A DNA stretch of 64,000 bases from Asparagopsis taxiformis (taxonomy: Eukaryota; Rhodophyta; Florideophyceae; Bonnemaisoniales; Bonnemaisoniaceae). The stretch covers positions 29,258-93,257 of the forward strand of contig JALQPE010002260.1 of NCBI GenBank assembly GCA_030407315.1. The letters run 5' to 3'. Under the pieces are notes generated by a model. It searched no databases. It saw nothing but the letters and a program-made list of their open reading frames with translations, and was not told the DNA's origin. This document shows, one piece after another, positions 29,336 to 39,684 of the stretch; the first letter of the stretch is position 1; each line of letters opens with the position of its first letter. The position numbers and the translations under genes are program-made.

Positions 29336-30949
29336 ATGCTGTTCCATCTCCCCCTTGTACTATCCTATCTAACCCTTCTCACACATCTAACATATGCAAC
29401 TTCCCCAACACAACTTGTCCCGACAATTCCACCAGTGGCTATCGGACGTGATTTCTCACTCTCTGAAAATGCACCCATGGCCACCATTCTCTCACGCGAT
29501 CCAAACGCAGTGCAAACCATAACTTCACTGACTCGACTCTTCAAAACCTTCGAACATGCTGTGCATGTCCCGACCCCAACACCACTGCCAACCACTGTAC
29601 GCATACGCGGTGAGCCTGAAGGAAAAATCCTACCGACATGCGATAACCACGGCGTCAGATGGCGACAGGCATCCAATGCCTATGTCATGAAGCGTGGTTG
29701 GCGTGTTAATCATTCACTCGTCTGTGTCACTGATGTATTTGGACACGGCACCTCTTCAATTCGTCGAAATGCCGGCGATAGAACGGTGAGGGAAACGTTC
29801 AATGCATATCGATCGGTTATGAATTCCCATCGTCAACAGTTGATGCAACAAACGATTGGAAATTGGACTGACGTACATTTCTCATCGGCATACCCGTTTC
29901 GACAAGGAAGCCTTCAATGTAATATCGACTCTTTGTCCGGATTTAGAATAGATGGTGTCTGGCACATCCTTGCACAGCTTACAAATCACAACATTACCAA
30001 CTGGGTCCCAGATGGAGCTCGTCGCTACGTGACCGAGTACCTACGTCCCAACACACTTGAAACACATAAATCTGCACATCCGACACACCTTGTATCAGCG
30101 CGCATGCGGCTGCCGATCAGGCCATTGAACGGAACGAGACATGAAATTACAAATGCTAGTACGACGGTACATTCCATTTGGGGCGGTGCAGATCTGCCGT
30201 CCCATTTTCGCGATATAGATGTGGAGGACAACTTTGCTGTACGCGAGGCGCTTTCCGCTGGAAAACTGTACGAGCAACAGGTAGAAGCGGCAACAACTAT
30301 ATCCAATATCGCGATTATCACATTACCACTTGCGATGAACCTATTCCCAGTGGCATTCATCGCAGACTTATCCTTTCCCAATGTGATATTACTCGCCTTC
30401 TTAAGCGACATTCTGTCCGCGATGCCGATGTTCATTAAGGGGGTTGAACTACTTGTCATATCCAGTAATGAATTTCTGTCAGTTGCAACACGTTTGGGCG
30501 ACTCGAGCAGCTCAAGTGACATCACGGTTGTGGCAGAGATGTGGGTGGTCGGATGTAGGATCAGACAAGATATTCAACCGCTAGGAATAGTCTTCGTGGT
30601 GGTTTCTCTCACTTTCATGTTCATCGGCGTTGCATTGGAGATCGTTTCGAGACGGTATGTGTTTCGCATCCGACTGTCAAAAGAGCTGAGGGATGTGGCG
30701 CGGAATACTGCCGCGAGCAGCGACAACATTTCATGTGAAAGTTGCGTTGTGTTCGGTGAGTTTGCTAGCGATGGTGGTACTGGACGTTTCACAAAGAAAA
30801 TTTCAAGTAAGATGGAGATTGATGACATATGGTCGGCGACAGATTCTTCTCAAGAAAGCAGGCAGCCCTCAACAAAGAGCGTCCCATCGGGAAAGAAGCG
30901 GAGAATTAGCGAAGTTTTGGGGTGCATTCATCGCGGGTACTGTCAATAG
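29336..30949 (+). CDS. Signal-peptide membrane protein with large extracellular domain, unknown family
   Basis: 537 residues from ATG 29336. Residues 1-21 are a signal peptide (LFHLPLVLSYLTLLTHLTYA). Residues about 22-320 are probably extracellular, with sequons at NHS, NWT, NIT, NGT and NAS. Three hydrophobic segments follow: about 322-344 (IAIITLPLAMNLFPVAFIA), 349-382 (two stretches, possibly a hairpin) and 416-438 (GIVFVVVSLTFMFIGVALEI). A ~100-residue cytosolic-type tail follows, with Ser-rich and basic patches (SGKKRRISEV). Several cysteines in the ectodomain could form disulphides. I recognise no domain; receptor-like or channel-accessory roles are guesses. Single exon and no neighbouring paralogue. 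Confidence 0.75.
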   Translation: MLFHLPLVLSYLTLLTHLTYATSPTQLVPTIPPVAIGRDFSLSENAPMATILSRDPNAVQTITSLTRLFKTFEHAVHVPTPTPLPTTVRIRGEPEGKILPTCDNHGVRWRQASNAYVMKRGWRVNHSLVCVTDVFGHGTSSIRRNAGDRTVRETFNAYRSVMNSHRQQLMQQTIGNWTDVHFSSAYPFRQGSLQCNIDSLSGFRIDGVWHILAQLTNHNITNWVPDGARRYVTEYLRPNTLETHKSAHPTHLVSARMRLPIRPLNGTRHEITNASTTVHSIWGGADLPSHFRDIDVEDNFAVREALSAGKLYEQQVEAATTISNIAIITLPLAMNLFPVAFIADLSFPNVILLAFLSDILSAMPMFIKGVELLVISSNEFLSVATRLGDSSSSSDITVVAEMWVVGCRIRQDIQPLGIVFVVVSLTFMFIGVALEIVSRRYVFRIRLSKELRDVARNTAASSDNISCESCVVFGEFASDGGTGRFTKKISSKMEIDDIWSATDSSQESRQPSTKSVPSGKKRRISEVLGCIHRGYCQ

Positions 30950-31893
30950 CCCGACAACTTGATTTATCGCCGCAGATTCAAAATTTGTGAACATAATTAT
31001 AACTTTTAATTATAATTCAAAACAGACGTTATTTCGGTTTTTTATTGTCTTATTACACCACCGTACGTGCAACGTGGACGAATCCCGATGGCAGGAACAA
31101 GCCAACAATTCAGAAATACAATGACCCGGCAGTCCGCCAGCTCGCATGTAGGGGTGTTCACGGTCCTGGTTAACCGTGGTTCGGACCAGATTGGAAGTAA
31201 ATGACTGGTCCCCGTGACAGTCACTCCTATGCGAAGAGAAGCCCTGACCTATTGCTCGTAATATTCAGTCCAGCTCTTACTAAGGATTTCACATTTCCAG
31301 TCTCAAAGTAAAGACATCTTACGGTTCGTGGTCCAGTCACGCAAACAGGCTCATCGCAGTGGTCTTCATTCGGTCCGAAACGGGATCCTGCCATTCAGAA
31401 TCTTGTTCCGAATTCGAAACTTTTGAATCCGGGTTTGCAGATTTGAACCGTGGCGTCATTCAGCATTCCCCTCCTGTCCGTCGCTGGTTTGAACCCAATA
31501 ACAACAAAAAACCTTCTCAAACTACGCGTTGATCGAAACCTGTCCAAGTTAGAACCCATTCTTGATCAAAACCAATATGGTCACGGACGACTCTGCGAAC
31601 CAACTAGATGAAACAGCAAACACGCCACTCAGTTCAATATCAACTGAAGTCGCACCTCGCCTCTCAACCAAACGTCGAAAAAGCGCTGTTTGGGAGTGTA
31701 GTGCAATGCCACTTGGCGAAGCGCTTACAGCTAGGTGTTTCACCTCCAATTTTGGGCACTTTACCCAATTCTTTTAATTCTCAACTATTTTGGACTATTT
31801 ATTCTAACAGCAGTGCAATCACTGAACACATGGCACGTGACACCAGTGATTCACTGAATTGTACACTACACCTAACAGTTTAAACTGTATTTA
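30950..31893. other. Intergenic, no gene seen
   Basis: Begins with an AT-rich 3' flank. Just before position 31894 lies the 14-bp palindrome ACAGTTTAAACTGT (31875-31888). Confidence 0.4.
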
Positions 31894-32211
31894 CAGTGTG
31901 CCAGCGCCGCCGGCGCACCCGTCACTTAGGGTTTTTCGACCACCCCACTGTATCAGTATTTAGCCTACCCATTGGGCACCAATCACAAGGACATTTAGGG
32001 CTACAAGCCACATGTAATTTATTATTTAACTAGAGGCGAACCGCCATGTCCTTTGATTGTAAAAGCCAGCCGGAAGCTCGGTGTCCAATCTACCCCCAGG
32101 GTGCGTTTTGCCTACTGATTCAGTGTGATTCTCACTTGGCTATGGTGCTTGGCACTCTTCCGGTGTCCCTTTTCGCTGGTTCAGCATCTCAATGTCGGGA
32201 CGCTGTATCAG

Positions 32212-32672
32212 CATTGCCCCTACCACGTGTCACCGGTGGTACGCGTGCCCCTCAATCAGGTGTCTTCGGCCGCCTGGTGCCCATCCGGAGGTATGGTTGC
32301 GAGCCACTCCCAACTTACGTTTCGCAGTCTCATGGCAGCCTGCTTCGACTTTGGCTATAGTGTCTGGCCTGCTTCTGGAACCCATTCCCCGCTGTATCAG
32401 CTTTCTGTCCTGGCCGTCGTGGTGGTTCAGCAACCCCCCCGCCGACCAATCGGACTTGGTTATTGATGTGCTCCCAACTATCGTTTGCAGTCTCATGGAA
32501 GCCTGCTTCGTCTTTGGCTATAGCGCGGACCGCGCCGACCCTGGTCACTCAACTGATTCAGTCTGTGACTGGTTATTCTGCTGGATCAGCTTCCCTTTCC
32601 CCGACACCACGCGTCACCGGTGGTGCACGTGCCCTTCGATCAGGTATCTTCGGGTGCCTGGTGCCCGGCTCT
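32212..32672 (+). repeat. Internal direct repeats in the 5' region of the hAT element
   Basis: Two repeat types, each twice. One reads CACGTGTCACCGGTGG or CACGCGTCACCGGTGG and runs on through GTGCC to GGTGCC (about 32212-32285 and 32598-32672). The other begins CTCCCAACT and contains CAGTCTCATGG, AGCCTGCTTCG and TTTGGCTATAG (about 32300-32362 and 32467-32524). Subterminal direct repeats are usual transposase binding sites in hAT elements; that role here is inference. Confidence 0.55.
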
Positions 32673-32912
32673 TGAGCCACTGCTCCTCTCCCGCTGTACC
32701 AGCGTATCGCTGTATGCATAGATGTATCAGCGCCCGCCCTATCCTATAGGGCTCCCCCTTCTTCTTCCCTTTTTTGCTTCCTATACAAGGCACTCATCCC
32801 TTTTGTGCCTGGTGTTCTCCTTTCTTCCCTATTAGGGTTGGTGAACCACCATCCTTTCGGTGCACCACCATGACTCACCATGTGACCACAGGATTCTAGA
32901 CGGATCGTCTGT

Positions 32913-33590
32913 GTGGCCTTACAACCCACACTAAGGCAGGCGATTCGCCTTTGCTCTACCACACTCTACCCGAGCCTGACTACCGAGACAGGAGGGCTCG
33001 AACACCTCGCGGTGGCTCGCCGATTCGGCTTACAGCCAAGGCTGCCCGTTGTCGAATCGACCAAGCCATTGCACTACAGGGAGTACTTCAGATTCAATCA
33101 GAAGGATAACAAGACAGAGTTAAAATGTATCATCTGTTCCAAAATATTCAGCGTCAATAGTGGAACAAGTACTCTCAAGCGCCATGCAAAAGTACATAGT
33201 TTCATGCTAGAAAGTGTACAGACGACAATGAGTGTGGATGGTAATCTTCTTAGCGCAGGATCGAGCTCTGTGCCAAGAGTTGAATTCAATGAACGGATTA
33301 CTAAGCAGCTTTGCCGTTGGGTTGTATCGAATTCTCTCCCTTTCTCTATTGTGCAACACAGTGAGTTCATCAAGTTTGTTAAACTGCTTGATAGCGAATA
33401 CAAGATACCAAGTCGGGTTACAATGCAACGTCAGATTGTCTCAGAAACTGAAAAAGCGAGAATATTGGTGCAATCTGCTATTAAAAATGCACCCGGAATG
33501 ATTTCGATGACCACAGATGCATGGTCATCCAGGACATTTAAGGGGTATATGTGCGTCACTGCACATTACATTGATGATAATTGGAACACG
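32913..33590 (+). pseudogene. hAT transposase, N-terminal half (BED finger), interrupted
   Basis: A frame without ATG until after the zinc finger, so an upstream exon or lost start is likely. It has a BED zinc finger with CIIC followed by LKRHAKVH around residues 70-95, then a region ending in MTTDAWSSRTFKGYMCVTAH. That is the hAT catalytic-core signature with the first catalytic aspartate (TTDAWSS). The frame is cut after YIDDNW by the terminal repeat of element A. The coding continues at 56336 with MKGVVLDFLRFQTLHTGE, exactly the expected next motif. The inserted element, a later frameshift and 3' truncation make the gene dead. Confidence 0.85.
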
Positions 33591-33622
33591 TCTGTGTTCT
33601 CGGAAATGGACGCGGACGTCCA
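33591..33622 (+). repeat. Left terminal inverted repeat of element A
   Basis: 32 bp; matches the reverse complement of 56303-56334 at 30 of 32 positions (differences at the 9th and 16th base). The same sequence also starts element B at 59010. Confidence 0.85.
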
Positions 33623-33850
33623 CAACCTCTAGTACACCTAGTATTACTAGGCGGACGTCCATGTTCTCCAGTATTTTTGGATGTCCGCCTAGAACCGGAC
33701 GTCCATGCGGTCTAGTACGTCTAGTATTACTAGGACGACATTCATTGTTTCTAGTACCACGGATGTCCCCCTCGGGATGGACTTCCGCCATGTCTATGTC
33801 AACCTAGGACGGGCGCCGGTTCAGAAATTCAAAAATTTCGAGCCCAGAAA
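33623..33850 (+). repeat. Subterminal GGACGTCC/CTAGTA repeats, left end of element A
   Basis: Repeated short motifs: GGACGTCC or a one-base variant at least five times in both contexts (for example AGGCGGACGTCCATG and ACCGGACGTCCATGC), and CTAGTATTACTAGG twice. They resemble the 43-bp units at the right end without being identical. Confidence 0.7.
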
Positions 33851-35069
33851 TTTCTGCCGCCGTGCTCGACATGGATGTCCGCATCCATCACGGCGACCAC
33901 TCTATTTTTCCTTGTCGGTTGACTCCAATTTCGTCTTTAATTTTTCATCCTCTCGCTCACACCCCCTTCCAGTTGGTGCTCACCTCCCCCGTACTGTACC
34001 TCAAACACCCCCAATACCACTCTAGCACGCATTTTCAGCTACCTATCCCCGCTTCCACGGTGCACACCTCCATTCCATACCTACTGTTCTGCTCTACCGT
34101 ACAGATTTCGTATAACCAGTCCTCATACTACCTCAGAATAGGGCAAAACACCCCCTATCCCCTCGACCATGCTCTCCCCCATCACCTTTGCAACGTATTG
34201 TTCTTCAATACCCTCTCTCCTCTACCTTCAGCCCCTCTCCTTCGCCCTCTCCACAAACTTCCCCTGCAGCTTACTCTTCCAAAACCTCTCACTCCCTATC
34301 CCGTACCTCAGCTACTCCATGCCTCCACGCCATCCGCATCTTCGATACCGTATACAGCACCACCACCGGCCCACGCTCCCGCTCCCCCGCCGTCTCCCCA
34401 GAAACCTCCCCGCTCTGAAACACATATCAACCCCCCACTTCGCACCCTTCCTCCCACTCCCCTTCCTCCCCAAATACAATAACCCCCTTCTTCTCCATCA
34501 CATCCCCACTCACCACAGCCAGAACAGACGCCACCCCCCTTCCCGCCTCTTTCTCCTCACTTTCCTAAAAACTCCCTCCTCTCGGCGCCTTCAACCGCAC
34601 CCTCCTACGGTCCCTCCTAAACACCTCCTCCGCCCTCACTACCCCAACACCCCGCAGCGTCTCCCCAGTCCCCATAATATGCTCGTCGGCACTCCTCTCC
34701 GAATCACACTCCAATCTAAACCCGCACTCCGTACATTTCCACCTCCCCCTGTATCATCCCAAGATTCCATCCCCCCACAGAACACATCCTCATACCACAG
34801 AAGAATTTTCTTCCTCTCATACCTCATCCTTAAAACCTCCATCTGCTCCATGTAAATTTCGATGTAAATATTTTCTCCACTATGCAATCTCAAACATGTA
34901 TGAGCGTATGCCTTTCCGCTTCGTCAACCCTGAATATTTGTATTCATGTATTCATAAAATAGAGCCACCCACATCCCTATCCCGTTCTGCAGGCTTTACA
35001 AACCACCAGACGCATACTCCACAACTATACAACAAACACTACTCACTATTTCAGACGACGCGGACACAT
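33851..35069. other. Pyrimidine-rich stretch, no gene
   Basis: About 34000-34850 is very rich in C and T on the plus strand (runs such as CCCCCTTCTTCTCC). This keeps several frames open, but they read as Pro/Ser/Thr/Leu low complexity and overlap one another, so I do not call them genes. Confidence 0.5.
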
Positions 35070-35614
35070 GGGCTAGCCAGCAATGCATCTGAGCTGGACA
35101 TCCACCGGACGTCCATTCTGGGTTGTTCGTGTGCTGCTCACATCCACGCATTACAGCAACTACGCAGGCGGGCCCACTGCTCATACGAAGTGCACGTAGC
35201 ATGTGCAGCATGATGGATGAGTAGTGTTTGTCGTGAGAAAGTGGGGTGGGAGCATGTCGAAACAAGGACCAAAACTTCGCCCTGGCGTATTGAGGCTGAG
35301 CCTGGAATCGATCCTTCGTGAGATGTGGCTTTGCTTACAGTTGGTGCTTACAGAAGCCAGCGATGGCCCCGCTCGGGGCGTCGGATGGCTTCTTCTGGGG
35401 CCGTTGTGGCCAGATTAGACACCTTGATTTGAATTGAATTTTGAGCCATTCTCAAAAACATGCACATGTGAACATGTTTTTGAGATGGGGGTGTGCCGTA
35501 CGGCACTTTCGACCGCCCAAATCGATATAATTTTGCAATTTTTTTTCTGACTGAAATTTTAGAATTTCTGGGCTCGCCAGCAATGCAATTGAGCTGGACA
35601 TTCACCGGATGTCC
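35070..35614 (+). repeat. 545-bp repeat block, copy 1
   Basis: Bounded on both sides by the motif GGGCTNGCCAGCAATGCA followed by a GGAC...GGACGTCC segment. It contains a 12-bp-stem hairpin (35451-35462 with 35473-35484, CTCAAAAACATG and its complement) around the palindrome CACATGTG, and the perfect 14-bp palindrome GTGCCGTACGGCAC at 35493-35506. Copy 2 lies inverted at 52737-53280 and a partial copy 3 at 36383-36650. Another isolated boundary motif is near 35690-35735. Confidence 0.85.
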
Positions 35615-36382
35615 ATTTCAGGTTGGTCGAGTATTGCACATGGATACAGTTTTGCAGCTATTTCTCAGCCCAACATTTTAGAATTTCAGGGGGCTGACCA
35701 GCAATGTAACCGAGCCGGACTTCCACTGGACGTCCATTTCAAGTTAGGCGAGTGCTGCACATTTGCTCGCATCGCAGCAACTAAGCAAGTGTTGAGAGCA
35801 CCGAGATGCCATGCAGACAAGAGGGAACCGGCTGCAAACGGCTTCCCTGGTCGGCAGCTGGATGTCTGGATGTGAATGGCTGCAAGCATGGAAATCTTGC
35901 TACCGCACGGCGCATACACACTGCAGCAGCACATCACTGACGCATGCGAAAGTTGGGTGCTGCAGTGCGTGGTTGTTTGTGTGTTTGTGTGTGTATGACG
36001 AACCTTGTGGTATCCCTAGGCGTGCACTGGTGCAAAAAGTTTGGACTGCCCCATCGGTCGTACTTTGACGCATTTACATGCATCGGAGAACGACCAAGGA
36101 GGTAGAGCAGCAATCGCTGTTGGCTGAGCGTCCGAACTGGAGGGCTTGGGGCAATGGTTCTATAGCAGTCATTAATAGGACGCCCACCGTTGATGACTGA
36201 GATCCACGGTGGGTTTAGTATTCATGGTGTTGTCCTGCATTGGCGGACGTCGAAGACGAGTACTTCCAGTGAGCGTCCAAGGTGAACAGCTCAGCAGAGG
36301 ATTATGATGTGTATGTGAAGGCATGGGTGAGGCCAGCAGGAACGTTTCTGCAAGATGGGCTTGAGTGGGTAAGTGAGCGGGG

Positions 36383-36650
36383 AGGGGCCGCTCGGGGCGC
36401 TTGGTAGCTTCTGGGGCCGTTGTGGCCAAATTAGAATCAAGCCTATGTCCGGCGGACGTCCTTAATTGCTTTATTTTTTGGGCTATTCTCAAAAACATGC
36501 ACATGTGAACATGTTTTTGAGATGGGGGTGTGCCGTACGGCACTTTCGACCGCCCAAATCGATGTATTTTTGCATTTTTTTTCTGACTGAAATTTTAGAA
36601 TTTCTGGGCTCGCCAGCAATGCAATTGCGCTGGTCATTCACCGGACGTCC
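36383..36650 (+). repeat. 545-bp repeat block, partial copy 3
   Basis: Matches the second half of copy 1, including the hairpin and the GTGCCGTACGGCAC palindrome, with an extra segment containing TCCGGCGGACGTCC. Its right boundary (GCGCTGGTCATTCACCGGAC) matches copy 2 better than copy 1. Confidence 0.8.
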
Positions 36651-38819
36651 ATTTCAGATCTACTGGTTGCACTAGGCCTGAAAGTGTTTCTGGATAGGTC
36701 CGAATAACGACCTGGGCAGCACAGACTGCGTAAGATGATCTGTGTGATGCAGACTGCAAGGATTACTATGGTGATTCTGGCTGGGGAATGTGGTAAGCTT
36801 GATTGTTGCGTGGCTTTGTTTCTCCTTGCCTGCCATTTTGCTTGGATATTTACACGAGCGATCAAACCGAAGACGCCGATTCGGCACAACTACCAACTCT
36901 CCTAGCTTCGAGTCAGCGCCATCTAATTGCAACTTGTGACACTCAAGACGAATACGTTGTGCTGAACTCTGCAATGAAAATTGAGTTAGTGCTGCAGTTC
37001 TTTTGGTCGATGCCAATATGCAGGGATACTGTTTACACCATTTGGGAGTCAAGAAGTTCTCGGATTGCAAATCAAATCAGATCATGGTAGAATATCTGAC
37101 TGTTCTCTCTTCCCTTCACCACATCTGCATCCGGAGCTGAGCCAAGCTGAGCTGGAGGGAACCCGGCCGCTGACCCCTGTCATTCTCATAAAAATCTTTA
37201 ATGCAATACTATTCGTGTTTAGTAATGTAAGTGCTAATAAAAATGTATACAAGTCTGGAATAAACGTTGCAGTGGTTTTTTGTAGCTATCGATACTTGCT
37301 AAAAATCTGTAGCTTTTGCTTCTCGCATGGACGAGTTGCAGTAGGGGGGTTACAAAACGTATTGTTTCATATTTAGCACCGTGGCTCCGAGCTCCAGGCC
37401 GCATACGACCGCCTTCAATTCAGATTACCTGGTGCTGCGCATCGGGGTTTGACAGGTGTGGAACAAGACAAATCCTACCACTTTGTGTTTGTTTCATTTC
37501 TGCCACAAACGAGAGGCAATCAGGGTCTGTGTTCACATAGAGAAGGATTTAATATATGCGCCCATTGCCGTCGTAGATACTTTTAACAATGGCCAGTACG
37601 TTTCTCTCGGCCGCCGCCGGGTACGGTCGGACTGAAAGATCGGGGAGATGTGTGGAGAGTGGTGTTTGGATAGAGACGCACGTTGCGATGGATGGAAAGG
37701 TGATGATTTCATGCTGAAGCGATGGGAGATGGATGGATATGGTTGAATGAAATCTAGTATTCCGAAGGAGGCCTTTTCTCGAGGAAGAGGCATTATATTC
37801 TCACAAAGCATGTAGATACTGGTTTCCAGTTTGGTATGCTATTGTAGCTCAATTCACATCTTATCTACACGTACGTATGGAGAGAGATCCAAGTGTGCGT
37901 GGCACAAGTCCAACGGTGAAACAACGCAGTATGAAACTACTACAGATAAGGCGGCGTACAAAAGCCTCGACTCAAGGCAGCTCTCAGGCTTTCGTGAGCA
38001 CCGACTTCGTTCCACCAAGATGTTGCGGAAATATGTGCTGGTCTAACTTGATACGACCATTGGACAGTTTTGCTCTCTAAGCAATGAGCGAAAAATCAAT
38101 GATTGCGCGTGTCGTCGGTACGGTCTTGTAATGTTGGCTCAACCAATAACATCTAACGTTGAGTTATCCACCCTCCGCCGTGTCGCGTCGTAAATTTGCA
38201 CAGAAAATTTGTTTCAAATCTTTGCTCCAATTATCAGCTCAAATACGGCATTGATTGCCAGCTTCATCTGGACAGAAACACCGATCGCTCGATGTCTGTC
38301 TCAGATAAACCGCCGTCAAACGCCATGCGGAAAGTTTCATCGCTTCCCGTTGCGACTGAATCTGCAAACGCCACACAACAATTTGCCCTTTCCGCGTCCG
38401 GAACGAACGCCGAGTACATGTCGTCAGGTTCCTGATCGACTGGATCGATGGAGCTTGCTCTGCAGGAGAGCAGGACAGGCGGTTTGTTATGCCTGGACAA
38501 TTTCCATACCGATCTCCCTTCTTGAGTGCAAAATTACGAGTCTAGAAATTGACCTGCATCGGCTGCTGTATCAAATCTGTGCTAAGGATTGATGATACCC
38601 GTACCGCTGAGAAATTGCAGCTCTGGTAACGTGGGGATGATGTGCTGAACACGCAGAACGCTGATCCATAACGGGACTGCTTCATAGGCATAGTACGGAA
38701 TGTATTGAGACAGCCCAAGCGAATTCAGGAGGGAGCACCAGGGCAGTGCGCGGTGACTCAGTAGATGCCAGTGGTGAGTGGTCTAAATGGGGCTACACAC
38801 GAGTTTGTCAATGAACAGT
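36651..38819. other. Interior of element A, left of the gypsy insertion; no confident gene
   Basis: Several frames of 60-130 codons exist on both strands but none is recognisable. A minus-strand frame at 38264-38500 (acidic, with DQEPDDMYSAFVPDAERAN) has a protein-like composition and could be an exon of the minus-strand gene whose end lies at 38820-38920. Confidence 0.35.
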
Positions 38820-38920
38820 CTAGTTTAGTTTGGAAATGTGTCGGATGGATGGTATGTTGTAAATGTCGACAGATTTGAGGAAGCGATAGAAGCAATCAGC
38901 ACCGTGTAGTTGCATCAAGG
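38820..38920 (-). pseudogene. C-terminal piece of a minus-strand reading frame split by gypsy-2
   Basis: Encodes the ending MQLHGADCFYRFLKSVD then a short tail to a TAG at 38820-38822. Reading across the gypsy-2 insertion with one CAAGG copy removed joins it in frame to the segment at 52252-52504. The protein is not recognised. Confidence 0.55.
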
Positions 38921-39580
38921 TGTAGTATACGTGGCAATTCCGAAATTGCAAATATTTACGTTTTCCGCGGAATTCGAATTTCGGCGGACACGACCGGCGA
39001 CAGCAATGCACGAACATTGCTGGCGCATGCGCGCGCGCAACCGGCACACGTGTGCAACGAACGTACTGGCAACGGCCAACGGACCAACGGGTCCCTACGT
39101 GTGACCCACAAGGTCCTTTCCCATTCGGGGACGTTACGAGCAGTGTTTACACTGTAAAGCGATGCCATCGTGGCTATATAGGTATTGGCATCGTGCCGGG
39201 AGGGAAAGGGGACAAGACAACGATCGAGCAACGGCTCTAGTCTACGACTGACTTCTACGTTTTACGTTTACGTTCTGCCTAGCGAGGCTTCGTCTCCGTC
39301 GAGCTGCGTACTCCCTACCCATCGCCGCACGTAAGGCTGATTGCGTGTAGTGCCTCCGGGCTTGGTTGAGAGCGCCTCCGGTGACGTACCACCTCGTTTG
39401 CTAACGTAATCCTCGCGTGGATTGTTGCGTCGTGACGCTCGTGTCTACTCGCTAACCACTCTACCTTCTACCGTTCTAACAATACAGTCAAACACCAGCG
39501 GGTGGACTGCTCGTTTCGTTTCGTTAAGGACAGCGTGTCCGTAGCTCGTACCAGCTATCTAGAACTAACGTTGTTCCACA
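38921..39580 (+). repeat. 5' LTR of gypsy-2
   Basis: 660 bp with TG...CA ends. TATATA at 39175-39180 is a plausible promoter element. Differences from the 3' LTR noticed: A/G early (TTGCAAATA against TTGCGAATA), C/T (ATTGGCATC against ATTGGTATC), T/C (GACTTCTAC against GACTCCTAC) and C/T (ACGTTCTGCC against ACGTTTTGCC). Confidence 0.95.
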
Positions 39581-39684
39581 CTGGTCTCTCGACCTAGAAG
39601 TTGCTACGAGCATAACGACAACCAACGAGGTTGAGCTCTTTTACGTTAACGAAAAGCTACGTGCTATGCTACAGACGACGGTCT

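Larger units (their letters stand above)
31894..33590 (+). mobile_element. Left part of a hAT transposon
   Basis: CAGTGTGCCAGCGCC at 31894 has the CAGTG start typical of hAT terminal inverted repeats, and about 1 kb inside lies a hAT transposase gene (32913 onward). The element is broken at 33590 by insertion of a 22.7-kb element and resumes at 56336. The right terminus was not found in the window, so the left edge call rests on the motif alone. Confidence 0.5.

Noticed and set aside
34169..34855. 228-codon frame of Leu/Pro/Ser/His in the pyrimidine-rich stretch
   Set aside because: Several overlapping frames are all open because of base composition; there is no conserved motif.
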